NCBI GenBank assembly: GCA_913060675.1
Contig: CAJXUS010000007.1
Coordinates: forward strand, 1 to 64,000
Direction: 5' to 3'
Length of the DNA: 64,000 nucleotides
From: an uncultured Rhodospirillales bacterium
GTDB lineage: Bacteria > Pseudomonadota > Alphaproteobacteria > Kiloniellales > Kiloniellaceae
Positions within the stretch are counted from its first letter, which is position 1; each line of letters starts with the position of its first letter. Positions 52,474 to 62,122 of this stretch are shown here, in pieces. The position numbers were made by a program, and so were the translations under genes. The notes beneath the pieces are model-generated. The model did not search any database, had not been told where the DNA came from, and saw only the letters and a list, made by a program, of their open reading frames with translations.

Positions 52474-53321
52474 CCCTTTACGCTCCCGCTCATAAGCCCG
52501 GAAACGAGCGATTTTTGAAGAAAATATGCCATGGAGACTGGAGGGAGTGTTGCCAGAATGCCCGCGGCTGAAATCAAGCCATAGTCCGCAACTCGCCCAG
52601 CTGCAAAATCTGCTATAGCAACGGGGAGGGTCTTGGCTCTGATATCATTGGTGAAGAGAAGCGCATAAAAAAACTCATCCCATGCCATCAATATTGCCAT
52701 TAAGGCTGCGGCCCCTACGGCCGGTTTCGCGATAGGAAGCGTAATGTGCCATATAATTTGAAGGCGATTAGCGCCATCAATAAGGGGGGCTTCGTCCAAT
52801 TCTATGGGGATCGCGTCAAAGTTACTTTTTAAGAGCCACGTGGTGAATGGAACCAAAATACCACAATAGACGGCAATGAGAGCAATATGAGTATTGAGTA
52901 ATCCAAGCGCTCCCATTGTCGAATATAAGGGCAACACCAAAGCGACGGGTGGCATCATAAATGTGGCAATAGCCACAAACAGAAGGCTTTTTCGACGGGA
53001 ACCAGGAAGCCTTGAAAGGCTGTAAGCAGCAGGGATGGCTGCAAGCAGGGAAAGTGTTGTCGCAGATATTGCGACGATAAGACTGTTACGAAGTGCGCTT
53101 AAAAAAGACTCAGCAGTTGAGCTATCTAAGTCACTGACAAGTTTTGCGTAGTTATCAAAAGAGATTTCTGATGGAAACCATTGCAAGGGGAGAGTTGTCA
53201 GGTCTCTGGTTGAGCTTATGCTCATGATAAAGAGCCATAGTACTGGACAGAGTAATACAAGACCCAAGAGGCTTGCTGACCCATATACCAGACAAGATTC
53301 AGATTTACTGCGGCGGGTCAT
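52470..53321 (-). CDS. Sugar ABC transporter permease (MalG-like)
   Basis: A 283-residue permease with six membrane segments and the EAA loop IELDEAPLIDGANRLQIIWH followed by ITLPIAKPAVG. The family (CUT1) takes up di- and oligosaccharides or polyols. Its start overlaps the other permease gene, and it precedes the kinase. Confidence 0.94.
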   Translation of the reverse strand: MTRRSKSESCLVYGSASLLGLVLLCPVLWLFIMSISSTRDLTTLPLQWFPSEISFDNYAKLVSDLDSSTAESFLSALRNSLIVAISATTLSLLAAIPAAYSLSRLPGSRRKSLLFVAIATFMMPPVALVLPLYSTMGALGLLNTHIALIAVYCGILVPFTTWLLKSNFDAIPIELDEAPLIDGANRLQIIWHITLPIAKPAVGAAALMAILMAWDEFFYALLFTNDIRAKTLPVAIADFAAGRVADYGLISAAGILATLPPVSMAYFLQKSLVSGLMSGSVKG

Positions 53322-54205
53322 GCGGTGTTACCCTGTTTCTTAATGAGCCACAGATATGTGGCAATGAGAACAGCACTGATAAGCACAACAATCAGGGCAT
53401 AAGAGGCGCCAGAGCCAATACGCATATAGGCAAAAGCTTCTTGATAGACATGAAAGCTGACCGTTTTAGTACTGTTTGCAGGGCCGCCTCTCGTCATGAC
53501 ATAGACAATATCAAATACCTTGAAGGCCTCGATTGTTCTGAGCACGAGCGCCACACTGACGGGGGCTACAATGGTCGGGAAAACAACGGACCAAAAACGC
53601 TGCCAGGCATTGGCACCATCAAGTGTGGCTGCCTCAATCAAATCTTTAGAAATTGTCTGTAATGCAGCTAAGGTAATGAGAGCAACAAGCGGAAAGTTTT
53701 TCCAAACATCTGCAATGGCGACCATTGATAGAGCTATGTCAGGATCACCAAGCCAGCTACGGTATTCATTTATAAGGCCAATCTGCGTCAACAGAGCGTT
53801 CAAGGCGCCAAAATCCGGGCCGTAAATGAGCCGCCACATCATGGCATTGACCACTGTTGGTAAAGCTAGCGGTAAGATCAAAAGTGCCCGTAAAAGAGTA
53901 CGTCCATGGAAAACTTGGTTTAACAGTAATGCTACCAATACGCCGATAATGATTTCAGCCGAAACCGAAACGGACACAAAGTAAGCAGTGTTTTCGATTG
54001 AATCTATAAACTGAGTATTTCCCAATGCTTTGATATAATTTTTAAAGCCGACCCAACGGTCTGTTGTTTCTGGCGACGCAAGGTGAGCTGCCGTGAAACT
54101 GTAATAGACCGTTTTGATCAGGGGATATCCGACAACCCCGATGATGATTGTCATCATCGGGGTCAGCAGGAGCCACGCTGTTGTGACTTTGGGAAAACGT
54201 ATCAT
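53318..54205 (-). CDS. Sugar ABC transporter permease (MalF-like)
   Basis: A 295-residue partner permease with six membrane segments, the characteristic N-terminal LLTPMMTIIIGVVGYPLIKT and the EAA loop LIEAATLDGANAWQRFWSVV. It lies 14 bases after the binding-protein gene and overlaps the second permease gene by four bases. Confidence 0.94.
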   Translation of the reverse strand: MIRFPKVTTAWLLLTPMMTIIIGVVGYPLIKTVYYSFTAAHLASPETTDRWVGFKNYIKALGNTQFIDSIENTAYFVSVSVSAEIIIGVLVALLLNQVFHGRTLLRALLILPLALPTVVNAMMWRLIYGPDFGALNALLTQIGLINEYRSWLGDPDIALSMVAIADVWKNFPLVALITLAALQTISKDLIEAATLDGANAWQRFWSVVFPTIVAPVSVALVLRTIEAFKVFDIVYVMTRGGPANSTKTVSFHVYQEAFAYMRIGSGASYALIVVLISAVLIATYLWLIKKQGNTA

Positions 54206-54219
54206 AGAGCTAGTATACT

Positions 54220-55464
54220 TTAATCCAGATCAGCAACGGCATCAGCAGCTTCATTTAAAGCCTCCGCTGGCGCTTTGGTTCCCAAAAGTGCTTCTTGGAT
54301 AGCAACTTGCAACAAAGAAGACATCTCTTGATAGGAAGCTTTAGTCGGGCGTGGATACATTGCTGCCAAGCCAACTTTAGCGGCTTTGAGTAACTCTTCC
54401 TGTCCTTTGGCAATTTCTGGATTGTCGTATGAACCCTTCCAAACAGGCAGGCTCAGTTTAGCAAAGTCCTCTTGTATGGGTTGAGATGTAAGGTGTTTGA
54501 TATAATCCCATGCGATGTCTTTATTTTTACTGTTGGATGTCACGCCTAGTCCCATGGAGCCATTAACCGCAGAAGCTTTACTGATATTTGCAGCACCAGG
54601 AGCTGGAGCGATACCAACATGCCCTGCGATGGAGGATTCTTTTGGATCATTCGCGAGGTTATACATGTACGTCCAGTTAACAGCGAAGGCAGCTTGTCCG
54701 CTTGAGAAAGTACGCCGTACGTCTTCTTCCGAATATTCGCGGGAATTTGGATTGGTTAGGCCCATTTTGATTGAATCAACCATATATTCCAAGGCATGTA
54801 GACCGCCCCCTTGCTGGAAGACGGGCTTTTCGTCGCCATCAAGAAACTCACCACCCATTGCTGAGAGAAGAGTTGCGTAGTCGCAGATAACGGCTTCGGA
54901 TTGTGACCAACTCCAAACCAAGGGGTATTCGACGATACCTTTGTCTTTTATAATCTTGGCTTGGCTTGCGAGCTCTGACCAAGTCACAGGTGCTTTCGAA
55001 ATTCCCGCTTCTGCGAGCATCTTTTCATTGTAGAAGAGATACTTGGTATCAACGATCCAAGGCATGCCGTAATATTTGCCACCATATTCAACAGTGGTCC
55101 AGGCACCTTCTAGAATGTCATCCTTTGTCGCGTTGTCGATTTTATCACTAACATCAGTCAAAAGACCGTAACGCGCAAACTCGGCTGGCCATATAACATC
55201 AAAGAGGACGACGTCGTAGCCATCAGAAGCATTGTGTGACAATACGATTTTATCGTGAAGAGCTTCGTAGGCAACGAACTCCATTTTCACATCGACATTC
55301 GGATTAGCTTTTTCAAAAGCTATCGTCATGTTTTCGATGTCTTGCTCGCTATATGCTGCTTGAGCCATGAATAACGCGCTTAGTTGCGTTTTTTCTGCAT
55401 AAGCCTGCGAACTTGTTAATAAGGTGCCTACCATGGCAGCCATCAGCATTTTTGACTTCTTCAT
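54220..55464 (-). CDS. Sugar ABC transporter binding protein
   Basis: A 414-residue periplasmic binding protein of the family 1 (MalE/UgpB) type. The signal peptide spans about residues 1-23 (ending QAYA). Segments DVVLFDVIWPAEFARYGLL, YYGMPWIVDTKYLFYNEKML and AFAVNWTYMYNLAND are typical of the sugar-binding group. It heads the operon and has GGGGAGGT just before its ATG on the minus strand. The ligand is unknown. Confidence 0.93.
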   Translation of the reverse strand: MKKSKMLMAAMVGTLLTSSQAYAEKTQLSALFMAQAAYSEQDIENMTIAFEKANPNVDVKMEFVAYEALHDKIVLSHNASDGYDVVLFDVIWPAEFARYGLLTDVSDKIDNATKDDILEGAWTTVEYGGKYYGMPWIVDTKYLFYNEKMLAEAGISKAPVTWSELASQAKIIKDKGIVEYPLVWSWSQSEAVICDYATLLSAMGGEFLDGDEKPVFQQGGGLHALEYMVDSIKMGLTNPNSREYSEEDVRRTFSSGQAAFAVNWTYMYNLANDPKESSIAGHVGIAPAPGAANISKASAVNGSMGLGVTSNSKNKDIAWDYIKHLTSQPIQEDFAKLSLPVWKGSYDNPEIAKGQEELLKAAKVGLAAMYPRPTKASYQEMSSLLQVAIQEALLGTKAPAEALNEAADAVADLD

Positions 55465-55563
55465 ATTAACCTCCCCGTTATAAGGTTATAAGCCACTATG
55501 ACATTAACGCTAAAGTTTGTAGTTTTTATTTGTCTGTGGCAGTTTGTGTGAATAGTGTTATTT

Positions 55564-55588
55564 ATTAACTCAATTTGATTTAGTTAAT
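55564..55588. promoter_or_regulatory. Candidate ROK-regulator operator
   Basis: ATTAACT (55564-55570) and AGTTAAT (55582-55588) are perfect 7-bp arms around an 11-base AT-rich spacer, in the divergent gap between the sugar operon and the ROK gene, 18 bases before the ROK start. ROK repressors such as NagC and Mlc bind similar AT-rich inverted repeats. Assignment is by position and form. Confidence 0.5.
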
Positions 55589-55606
55589 CTATCATGGAAA
55601 TGAAAT

Positions 55607-56839
55607 ATGGCAACGGAAAATTCCGATGGCCCCCAAAATGGTGGTTTTAGAACGGGAATGCTGGGGACGAATCTGGAATATGCAAAAGAGCATAACCTTC
55701 GTGCCGTGATCGATGCTGTCCGAAGACACGGAGCTCTTACACGAGCAGAAATAACCCGAACGACGGCCTTGTCAGTTCAGACAATCTCTAATCTGGTTGG
55801 GGAGCTTGAACAGCGTGGTTTACTGATTGCAGGGGAAGCGGAGAAGGCTAAACGGGGGCAACCCGCAAGACCCTATAGGCTAAACCCAGAGGGTGGATAT
55901 TCCGTTGGCATTCAAATGGATCACCAGATTGCATTGGCTATATTGGTGAATTTGGCGGGCGAAGAATGTGCCCAGATACAGCAAAAGGTATCTCGCCCTT
56001 CTCCAGAAGAAGGGATCGACATCCTAACAGATCTTGTTGACCGATTACTTGAGTATGGTGGCGTTGAAAAGAGCCGGGTGTTCGGTGTCGGGGTCGCTAT
56101 TCCTGGTCCTTTCGATGTGAGTGGACCAACGGGTGTAGGGCCAGGATGGGTTGGGTATCCAATCGCTGAAAGTTTGCGCGAACGTGTTGGGTTGCCCGTT
56201 ATTGTCGAGAACGATGCAAATGCAGCGGCTATTGCTGAGCGTCTTCATGGTGCAGGTAAAAAGTTTGAAAATTTTGTCTATGTCTTTATTGGAATGGGAT
56301 TAGGGGCAGGATTGTTTCTCAATGGTCAAGTATACCACGGTGTCCGAGGCGCTGCGGGGGAGATAGGCCATATAGTTGTTGAGACCGACGGTATCCCTTG
56401 TGAATGTGGCAATAGAGGATGTTTTGAGCGCTATGTATCCTTACGGGCTGCATATGAAGCGATTGGAGAGACGGACAACATACATCGAGCCCCTGAACAA
56501 TTGGAAAAGTTGTTTGATGAAGAAGATCTCGCCTTTATGGCTTGGTTAACTGAGGCAGCGGATAAATTACGTATCGGGATACAGGCGCTGGAAAGTACGT
56601 TTGATCCAGAAGTTATTTTCATTGGTGGTTTATTACCAACCCGTATAGCGCAGGCATTAGTAGAGAAAATGTTGCCGCCATTGCCTTCGGTGGTGACGCA
56701 ACTACAGCCTTTAGAAGAACGTATTTTACTTGGTGTTAGTGCGCCTTCTGCTCCTGCTCACGGTGCAGCCAGTGTGCCAATATTCTATGAATTTAACGCT
56801 GAACTTTATACGCATTCAAATAGGCAAAAAATTAGGTAG
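55607..56839 (+). CDS. ROK-family transcriptional regulator
   Basis: A 410-residue protein with an N-terminal winged helix (about residues 30-85, GALTRAEITRTTALSVQTIS) and a C-terminal ROK sugar-binding domain with VGVAIPGPFDVSG, VIVENDANAAAIAE, GIGLGAGLF-like GMGLGAGLFLNG, and the zinc-type motif CECGNRGCFE. It is divergent from the sugar ABC operon and most likely represses it until the sugar is bound. Its end overlaps the LysR gene end by eight bases. Confidence 0.93.
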   Translation: MATENSDGPQNGGFRTGMLGTNLEYAKEHNLRAVIDAVRRHGALTRAEITRTTALSVQTISNLVGELEQRGLLIAGEAEKAKRGQPARPYRLNPEGGYSVGIQMDHQIALAILVNLAGEECAQIQQKVSRPSPEEGIDILTDLVDRLLEYGGVEKSRVFGVGVAIPGPFDVSGPTGVGPGWVGYPIAESLRERVGLPVIVENDANAAAIAERLHGAGKKFENFVYVFIGMGLGAGLFLNGQVYHGVRGAAGEIGHIVVETDGIPCECGNRGCFERYVSLRAAYEAIGETDNIHRAPEQLEKLFDEEDLAFMAWLTEAADKLRIGIQALESTFDPEVIFIGGLLPTRIAQALVEKMLPPLPSVVTQLQPLEERILLGVSAPSAPAHGAASVPIFYEFNAELYTHSNRQKIR

Positions 56840-57734
56840 TTTCATATTTTTTGAATTTTCGAGCCGCAATATCAACCAGTTCTTTGATAATCGGATTTTG
56901 TTTTCTGGTTTCTTGATAGTAGGCGGAATATTTATAAGAAATCGTTGGTTTGAAGGGCCGAATTTCGACGCCTGATGCAGCCCATAGTTTAGCTGAAAAG
57001 GGCTCCAGTACACCACTGCATAAGCCTTGTTTTACCAAAGAATAGGCGTTTGCGGAATGCTGGGTACTAAATTGGGTAATGGGATTTATTCTTTTGTAGA
57101 GGTCGGTGTGTTGGTGAAAGGCCAATACATCGTCACTATCCAATGCAATGAGTTTTTCTCCAATTAGGTCTTCTTCGTAAACGATGTCTTTTTCACATAG
57201 AGGATGATTGGGAGGCAGGGCGCAAACGTAATCAACCTTTGCAAGAATTACCTGCTCGACACCAGGTTGTTCACCCATCTGATTACCAAAGGCAATATCA
57301 AGGTTTTCATCCATGATCATATTGAAGTAACTTTTCACATCCGTTGTGTTAATGATAATGGATATCTCTGGATGATTGGCGGTAAATTCTTCCATAATTT
57401 CAGGAACGATACTGATGGATAGTGCGCCGAGGGATATAATTCGAAGCTCTTGCTTACGATCTCTTGAAATGTCTTCTGCCGCAGTTTTTAATTTTGTAAA
57501 GGCTTCGAAAACGTCGTCTAATTTACGATAGAAAATCATACCTTCTTGGGTGGGGACAACCCGGCCTTTCCTTCGATGTAACAGCGTAAGTTTCAAAGAG
57601 TATTCAAGATCTGATAGTAGACGACTAATCGTTGGCTGGGTTGTGTTCAGGCTTTTAGCCGCAGAAGAAATCGTTCCGTTAAGAATAGTTGCCCGAAAAG
57701 CTTCGAGTTGACGCATCCGCATTTTTAAATCCAT
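56832..57734 (-). CDS. LysR-family transcriptional regulator
   Basis: A 300-residue regulator with the N-terminal HTH (MRQLEAFRATILNGTISSAA, TQPTISRLLSDLE) and a C-terminal two-lobed ligand-binding domain (about residues 95-295). It resembles the OccR/NocR-like branch. It is divergent from the operon of two M20 peptidases and a peptide ABC transporter at 58024, which it probably controls. The start may be ATG 57734 or the ATG at about 57722. Its 3' end overlaps the ROK gene. Confidence 0.92.
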   Translation of the reverse strand: MDLKMRMRQLEAFRATILNGTISSAAKSLNTTQPTISRLLSDLEYSLKLTLLHRRKGRVVPTQEGMIFYRKLDDVFEAFTKLKTAAEDISRDRKQELRIISLGALSISIVPEIMEEFTANHPEISIIINTTDVKSYFNMIMDENLDIAFGNQMGEQPGVEQVILAKVDYVCALPPNHPLCEKDIVYEEDLIGEKLIALDSDDVLAFHQHTDLYKRINPITQFSTQHSANAYSLVKQGLCSGVLEPFSAKLWAASGVEIRPFKPTISYKYSAYYQETRKQNPIIKELVDIAARKFKKYETT

Positions 57735-58023
57735 TATGCTTTTTTTGCATACCTATATACATCATTATGCATTGATTCAAATTAAAGTTCGTGTTTCCTA
57801 AAAGAGAAGATCGGGAGAACTGCTGATAGACAACATGTGACAGCCTATTGTTGTTCGCGGTAATTCCCCTGTTCTTAAATGAAAGATTGTCCCGAGGTTT
57901 CGTGGAAATTTCATGGCGATCTCATGATCCTGAAATTCCAAGAAGAGAATACAGGACAATCAAAACAGGGACCTTTTTGTACCAATTAAATTGGCGCGAT
58001 GAGATTTGATTAGGGAGATATCT
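57735..58023. promoter_or_regulatory. Divergent regulatory region of LysR gene and peptidase operon
   Basis: The 289-base gap holds likely control sites. Near the LysR gene, TGCATA (57746-57751) and TATGCA (57766-57771) form a perfect inverted repeat. Near the operon, TGGAAATTTCA (57903-57913) and TGAAATTCCA (57931-57940) form an imperfect one with one extra A, with CATG repeated inside. LysR regulators usually protect a T-N11-A site and a second site nearer -35, which fits two sites. AGGGAG before 58024 is the ribosome site. Confidence 0.55.
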
Positions 58024-59187
58024 GTGGCTGGTAATTACTCAGCAAAAGAAATGCTTACCAAGCTGGTTGCTTTCGATACTGTTTCTCGAAACAGTAATCT
58101 TCCCTTGATCGAATTTGTCGAAGAATATTTGTCTTCACACGGTGTATCCTCCCAGCGCGTTCCAAATGAAGATGGAACCAAAACCAATTTGTGGGCGACC
58201 ATCGGACCCAATGCAGATGGGGGTGTTATCCTATCCGGTCATACTGATGTAGTGCCTGTCGACGGTCAGCCTTGGGATACCAATCCTTTTGAAGTTATCG
58301 AAAAAGATGGCTTACTCTATGGACGTGGCACGGCTGATATGAAGGCCTTTTCAGCCATCGCTTTGTCGCTGGTTCCAGAGATGTTGCGCTCTAACATGAA
58401 GAGACCGATCCATCTTGCTTTGTCTTATGACGAAGAAATTGGCTGCCTTGGCGCGCCTTTGATGGTTGAAGATATGGCGCCTAAGGTAAAAGCTGAGGCC
58501 GTTATCGTTGGTGAGCCAACAATGATGCAGGTTGTAAGCGGACATAAGGGTGTGATTGGCCTCATGACCAAAGTCCGAGGTCTAGAAGTTCATTCCAGCT
58601 TGCTTCATACGGGGGTTTCTGCCGTTCATATCGCTGCTAAATTGGTTGTTTGGCATGAACAAAAGACAAAAGAGAATAAACAACGTACTGAACAACTTAT
58701 TGAAAATACTTTGTTTGAGCCGGGATATACCTCATTGCATTGCGGGGTGATCCAAGGCGGAACAGCCCATAATATCACGGCAAAGGATTGCTCATTCTCT
58801 TCTGATTTTCGTGTTCTGCCAACCGAAGATCCTCTGAAATATCTTGAGGAATACCGTGCTTATGTCGCCGAGCTAGAAACAGAGATGAAGGCGGTAGACC
58901 CGTCTACCGGAATTATCATTGATGTGCTTGCAAATGTGCCTGGTTGCCGGCGTGAAAATGACGGTGCTGCTGAACGTCTGGTTCGCCAGATAACAGGAGA
59001 CAATGCTGAGCATGTTGTATCTTATGGTACAGAAGCTGGGCAGTTCCAAGATGGTGGTTATTCGACCATCGTCTGTGGCCCAGGCGATATCGCACAAGCC
59101 CATGCCGCCAACGAATTCTTATCTATTGAACAACTAGATGCTGGCGAAGATTTTCAACGCAAGTTGATTGAACGTCTGGCAAGTTAA
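58024..59187 (+). CDS. argE: Acetylornithine deacetylase-type M20 peptidase
   Basis: An M20 zinc hydrolase of about 387 residues with metal-binding segments LSGHTDVVPVDGQPW and GRGTADMKAF, and GAPLMVEDM. It is closest to ArgE, which removes the acetyl group from N-acetylornithine, but its operon (another M20 enzyme and a peptide ABC transporter) points to breakdown of imported acylated amino acids or peptides rather than arginine synthesis. GTG at 58024 is chosen because AGGGAG precedes it by six bases; a TTG at 58006 would add six residues. Confidence 0.88.
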   Translation: MAGNYSAKEMLTKLVAFDTVSRNSNLPLIEFVEEYLSSHGVSSQRVPNEDGTKTNLWATIGPNADGGVILSGHTDVVPVDGQPWDTNPFEVIEKDGLLYGRGTADMKAFSAIALSLVPEMLRSNMKRPIHLALSYDEEIGCLGAPLMVEDMAPKVKAEAVIVGEPTMMQVVSGHKGVIGLMTKVRGLEVHSSLLHTGVSAVHIAAKLVVWHEQKTKENKQRTEQLIENTLFEPGYTSLHCGVIQGGTAHNITAKDCSFSSDFRVLPTEDPLKYLEEYRAYVAELETEMKAVDPSTGIIIDVLANVPGCRRENDGAAERLVRQITGDNAEHVVSYGTEAGQFQDGGYSTIVCGPGDIAQAHAANEFLSIEQLDAGEDFQRKLIERLAS

Positions 59188-59222
59188 ACGACAAACTATA
59201 AAAATATACTCAGGGAATAGTA

Positions 59223-60395
59223 ATGCCAATTATTAACCGTTTTGCCGAACTACATGACGAAATAACAGGATGGAGACGTGAAATCCATTCTAATCCTGAA
59301 CTCTTATTTGATGTCGAACAAACCGCAGGGTTTGTAACCGAAAAACTAAAAGAGTTCGGCCTGGATGAAGTTGTGACAGGCATTGGCCGTACGGGTGTTG
59401 TTGGTATCATTAAGGGTAACGATACCAGCTCTGGTAAGGTTATTGGATTACGTGCAGACATGGATGCGCTTCCAATTCACGAGGAAACAGGGTTGGATTA
59501 TGCGTCCAAGGTTGATGGTAAAATGCACGCTTGTGGCCACGATGGTCATACCGCGATGCTTTTAGGTGCAGCAAAATACCTGTCTGAGACCAGAAATTTC
59601 GATGGTTCTGTTGCTGTAATCTTTCAGCCCGCAGAAGAAGGCGGCGGCGGTGGCCGTGAGATGGTTGAAGACGGCATGATGGATCGTTTCAATATTCAGG
59701 AAGTTTATGGCCTGCACAACTGGCCTGGTGTTCCTGTTGGGAACTTTGGCACCCGTCCAGGTGCTTTGATGGCGGCGACCGATATCTTTACCATCGACAT
59801 TCAAGGCTCTGGTGGTCACGCAGCAAAACCGCACGAAACCATTGATCCGATTGTTATTGCCAGTCATATAATTTTGGCTCTGCAATCCATCGCTTCGCGT
59901 AGTGTTGATCCAATTAAGTCTGTCGTCGTATCGGTGACAACCTGTAACGCAGGTACGGCTTTCAACGTAATCCCGGATACTGCCTCATTAAACGGTACAG
60001 TTCGGACGCTGGATGAAAGCGTTCGCGACCTTACGGAGCAACGTATTCAAGAAGTCGTCGAATACACAGCTAAAGCGCATGGCGCGACAGCGGTTCTGGA
60101 CTATAAACGCAACTATCCCGTGGTTATGAACCATGTGAAAGAGACATCCTTTGCGGTAGATATTGCCTCAGGGATTTCAGGTGAAGATCGTGTTGATACG
60201 GATGCAAGTCCAACAATGGGCGGTGAAGATTTTGCCTTTATGTTGAATGCGCGTCCAGGATCGTTCATCTTCTTGGGGAATGGTGACACTGCACCGGTGC
60301 ATCATCCTAAATACAACTTTAACGACGAAATAATTCCCGTTGGTTGTTCATATTGGGCTAAGCTGGTTGAAACAGCTATGCCTGCTAAAAGATAA
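59223..60395 (+). CDS. M20-family amidohydrolase (aminoacylase/hippurate hydrolase type)
   Basis: A 390-residue zinc amidohydrolase with EIHSNPELLFDVEQTAG, the motif RADMDALPIHEETG, and MHACGHDGHTAMLLGAAKYL, in which Cys, His and Asp bind metal; EPAEEGGGGGREM-like QPAEEGGGGGREMVEDGM and the C-terminal TMGGEDFAFML complete the pattern. It resembles hippurate hydrolase and N-acyl-amino-acid amidohydrolases. It follows the ArgE-like gene by 35 bases and precedes the ABC binding protein by 68 bases. Confidence 0.93.
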   Translation: MPIINRFAELHDEITGWRREIHSNPELLFDVEQTAGFVTEKLKEFGLDEVVTGIGRTGVVGIIKGNDTSSGKVIGLRADMDALPIHEETGLDYASKVDGKMHACGHDGHTAMLLGAAKYLSETRNFDGSVAVIFQPAEEGGGGGREMVEDGMMDRFNIQEVYGLHNWPGVPVGNFGTRPGALMAATDIFTIDIQGSGGHAAKPHETIDPIVIASHIILALQSIASRSVDPIKSVVVSVTTCNAGTAFNVIPDTASLNGTVRTLDESVRDLTEQRIQEVVEYTAKAHGATAVLDYKRNYPVVMNHVKETSFAVDIASGISGEDRVDTDASPTMGGEDFAFMLNARPGSFIFLGNGDTAPVHHPKYNFNDEIIPVGCSYWAKLVETAMPAKR

Positions 60396-60463
60396 GTATA
60401 AAAAAAGTCAGAGTAAAAAATTAGGCCATCATGTAATTGGTGGTAAACACAGGGAGTATCATA

Positions 60464-62059
60464 ATGAAAATAAGAAATATGCTCGCGGCAAGTGCATGTG
60501 TACTCGCACTTGGTGCCGGGGTTGCCAACGCAGAAACCTTCAAATGGTCTTTTCAAGGGGATGTTCAGTCTCTTGATCCGCATGGCCTCAATGAAACCTT
60601 TACTCTTGGTTTCCTCGGCAATGTCTATGAAGGTTTGACTTCATATAGCAGTGACTTGCAAATACAGCCTGGTCTTGCTGTTAGCTGGGAAAATACAGCA
60701 CCAACCACTTGGATTTTCAAACTTCGTGAAGGCGTGAAGTTCCATGATGGTGGTGATTTCAACGCTGATGACGTTATCTTTACGTGGAAACGGACCCTTA
60801 CTTCCGGATCCGATATGAAGGGTTACGGCGCGAGAATGTCAGACATCAAGAAAATTGATGACTACACTATTCAAGTTGAAACGCCAGCTCCAAACCCGAT
60901 CCTGCCACGTGAACTTGTCTTCTATTATATGATGGACAAAGAATGGTCTGAAAAACATAACTCAGTTGAAGCAACCAGCCCTAAAGCTGCGGATGCGACA
61001 GCGACGTATGCTGCTCAGAATGCCAATGGTACTGGCCCCTTTATTCTTGCAGAACGCCAACCGGATGTTCGTTCAAAGTTCACTCGTTTTGACGGCTACT
61101 GGAAAGATATTCCAACAAACGTAACAGAAGTTCACTTCACACCGATTTCTCAAGGGGCGACACGTGTTGCTGCATTGATTTCTGGTGAACTGGATATGGT
61201 TTATCCTGTTCCTGTACAAGATTGGAAGCGCCTCGATAGTGCTGAAGGTGTTCGTCCACTAACTGGCCCAGAAGCACGTACTATTTTCCTTGGCATGGAT
61301 CAGTGGCGTGATGAACTTCTCTATTCCAATATCAAAGGTAAAAACCCGTTTAAAGATCAACGTGTTCGTGCCGCTATGGCTCATGCTATTGACCTAAACG
61401 CTATTGATAAAAAAATCATGCGCGGTGCAGCTGTACCTGCAGGACTTCTTCTTGCTCCACAGATCAATGGTTTTGATGCAGACCTAAACAGCCCTTATGC
61501 CTATGATCCTGAAAAATCAAAGAAACTTCTGACCGAAGCGGGTTATCCCGAAGGTTTTGAACTTGGTATGGATTGCCCGAACAATCGTTATGTAAATGAT
61601 GAAAAAATCTGTCAGGCAGTTGTTGGTCTCTTGGCGCGTGTTGGCATTAAAGTTGATCTGAACGCTCAACCAAAATCCAAATATTTCGCTAAAGTTAGTC
61701 CTCAAAACGGTAATGATACTTCTTTCTATCTCTTGGGTTGGACACCAAGTTCAATGGACGTTCATAACGTTCTTTATAACTTGATGTCTTCTTTCGATGC
61801 TGAAAAGAATACTGGCCAGTTCAACTACGGTCGTTATTCTAATACACGCATTGATGAGATCGCTGGAAACGTCGAGAAAGAAACCGATCAGACCAAACGT
61901 CAAAACATGGTCGCTGAAGCTTTCTCAATCTTGCAGAAAGATGTTGGGTATCTTCCTCTACACCAACAGCCTCTATCTTGGGGTGTTCGTGACGGTGTAA
62001 CTCTTGCTCAACGTGCGGATAACGTTCTTGATCTGCGTTATGTTGTAATCGGCAAATAA
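60464..62059 (+). CDS. Peptide-type ABC transporter binding protein
   Basis: A binding protein of 531 residues in the same family as the first cluster's receptor but only distantly alike. It has a signal peptide (about residues 1-23, ending GVANA) and the segments GDVQSLDPHGLNETFT, FKLREGVKFHDGGDFNADDV, and AMAHAIDLNAID. ATG at 60464 is chosen because GGGAG precedes it and it starts the signal peptide; an ATG-like start at 60437 would add nine residues before it. A hairpin separates it from the permeases. Confidence 0.92.
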   Translation: MKIRNMLAASACVLALGAGVANAETFKWSFQGDVQSLDPHGLNETFTLGFLGNVYEGLTSYSSDLQIQPGLAVSWENTAPTTWIFKLREGVKFHDGGDFNADDVIFTWKRTLTSGSDMKGYGARMSDIKKIDDYTIQVETPAPNPILPRELVFYYMMDKEWSEKHNSVEATSPKAADATATYAAQNANGTGPFILAERQPDVRSKFTRFDGYWKDIPTNVTEVHFTPISQGATRVAALISGELDMVYPVPVQDWKRLDSAEGVRPLTGPEARTIFLGMDQWRDELLYSNIKGKNPFKDQRVRAAMAHAIDLNAIDKKIMRGAAVPAGLLLAPQINGFDADLNSPYAYDPEKSKKLLTEAGYPEGFELGMDCPNNRYVNDEKICQAVVGLLARVGIKVDLNAQPKSKYFAKVSPQNGNDTSFYLLGWTPSSMDVHNVLYNLMSSFDAEKNTGQFNYGRYSNTRIDEIAGNVEKETDQTKRQNMVAEAFSILQKDVGYLPLHQQPLSWGVRDGVTLAQRADNVLDLRYVVIGK

Positions 62060-62078
62060 TATTGCTGTAATTGCTACT

Positions 62079-62109
62079 GGGGGCCTCTTCCTTTAGAGGC
62101 CCCCGTTTT
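62079..62109 (+). terminator. Intergenic hairpin after the second binding-protein gene
   Basis: GGGGGCCTCT and AGAGGCCCCC form a perfect 10-bp stem around a six-base loop, followed by GTTTT. It lies between binding-protein and permease genes, exactly as at 45544-45573, and probably lowers permease expression or stabilises the upstream message rather than ending all transcription. Confidence 0.8.
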
Positions 62110-62122
62110 ATTAGGGGACGTT

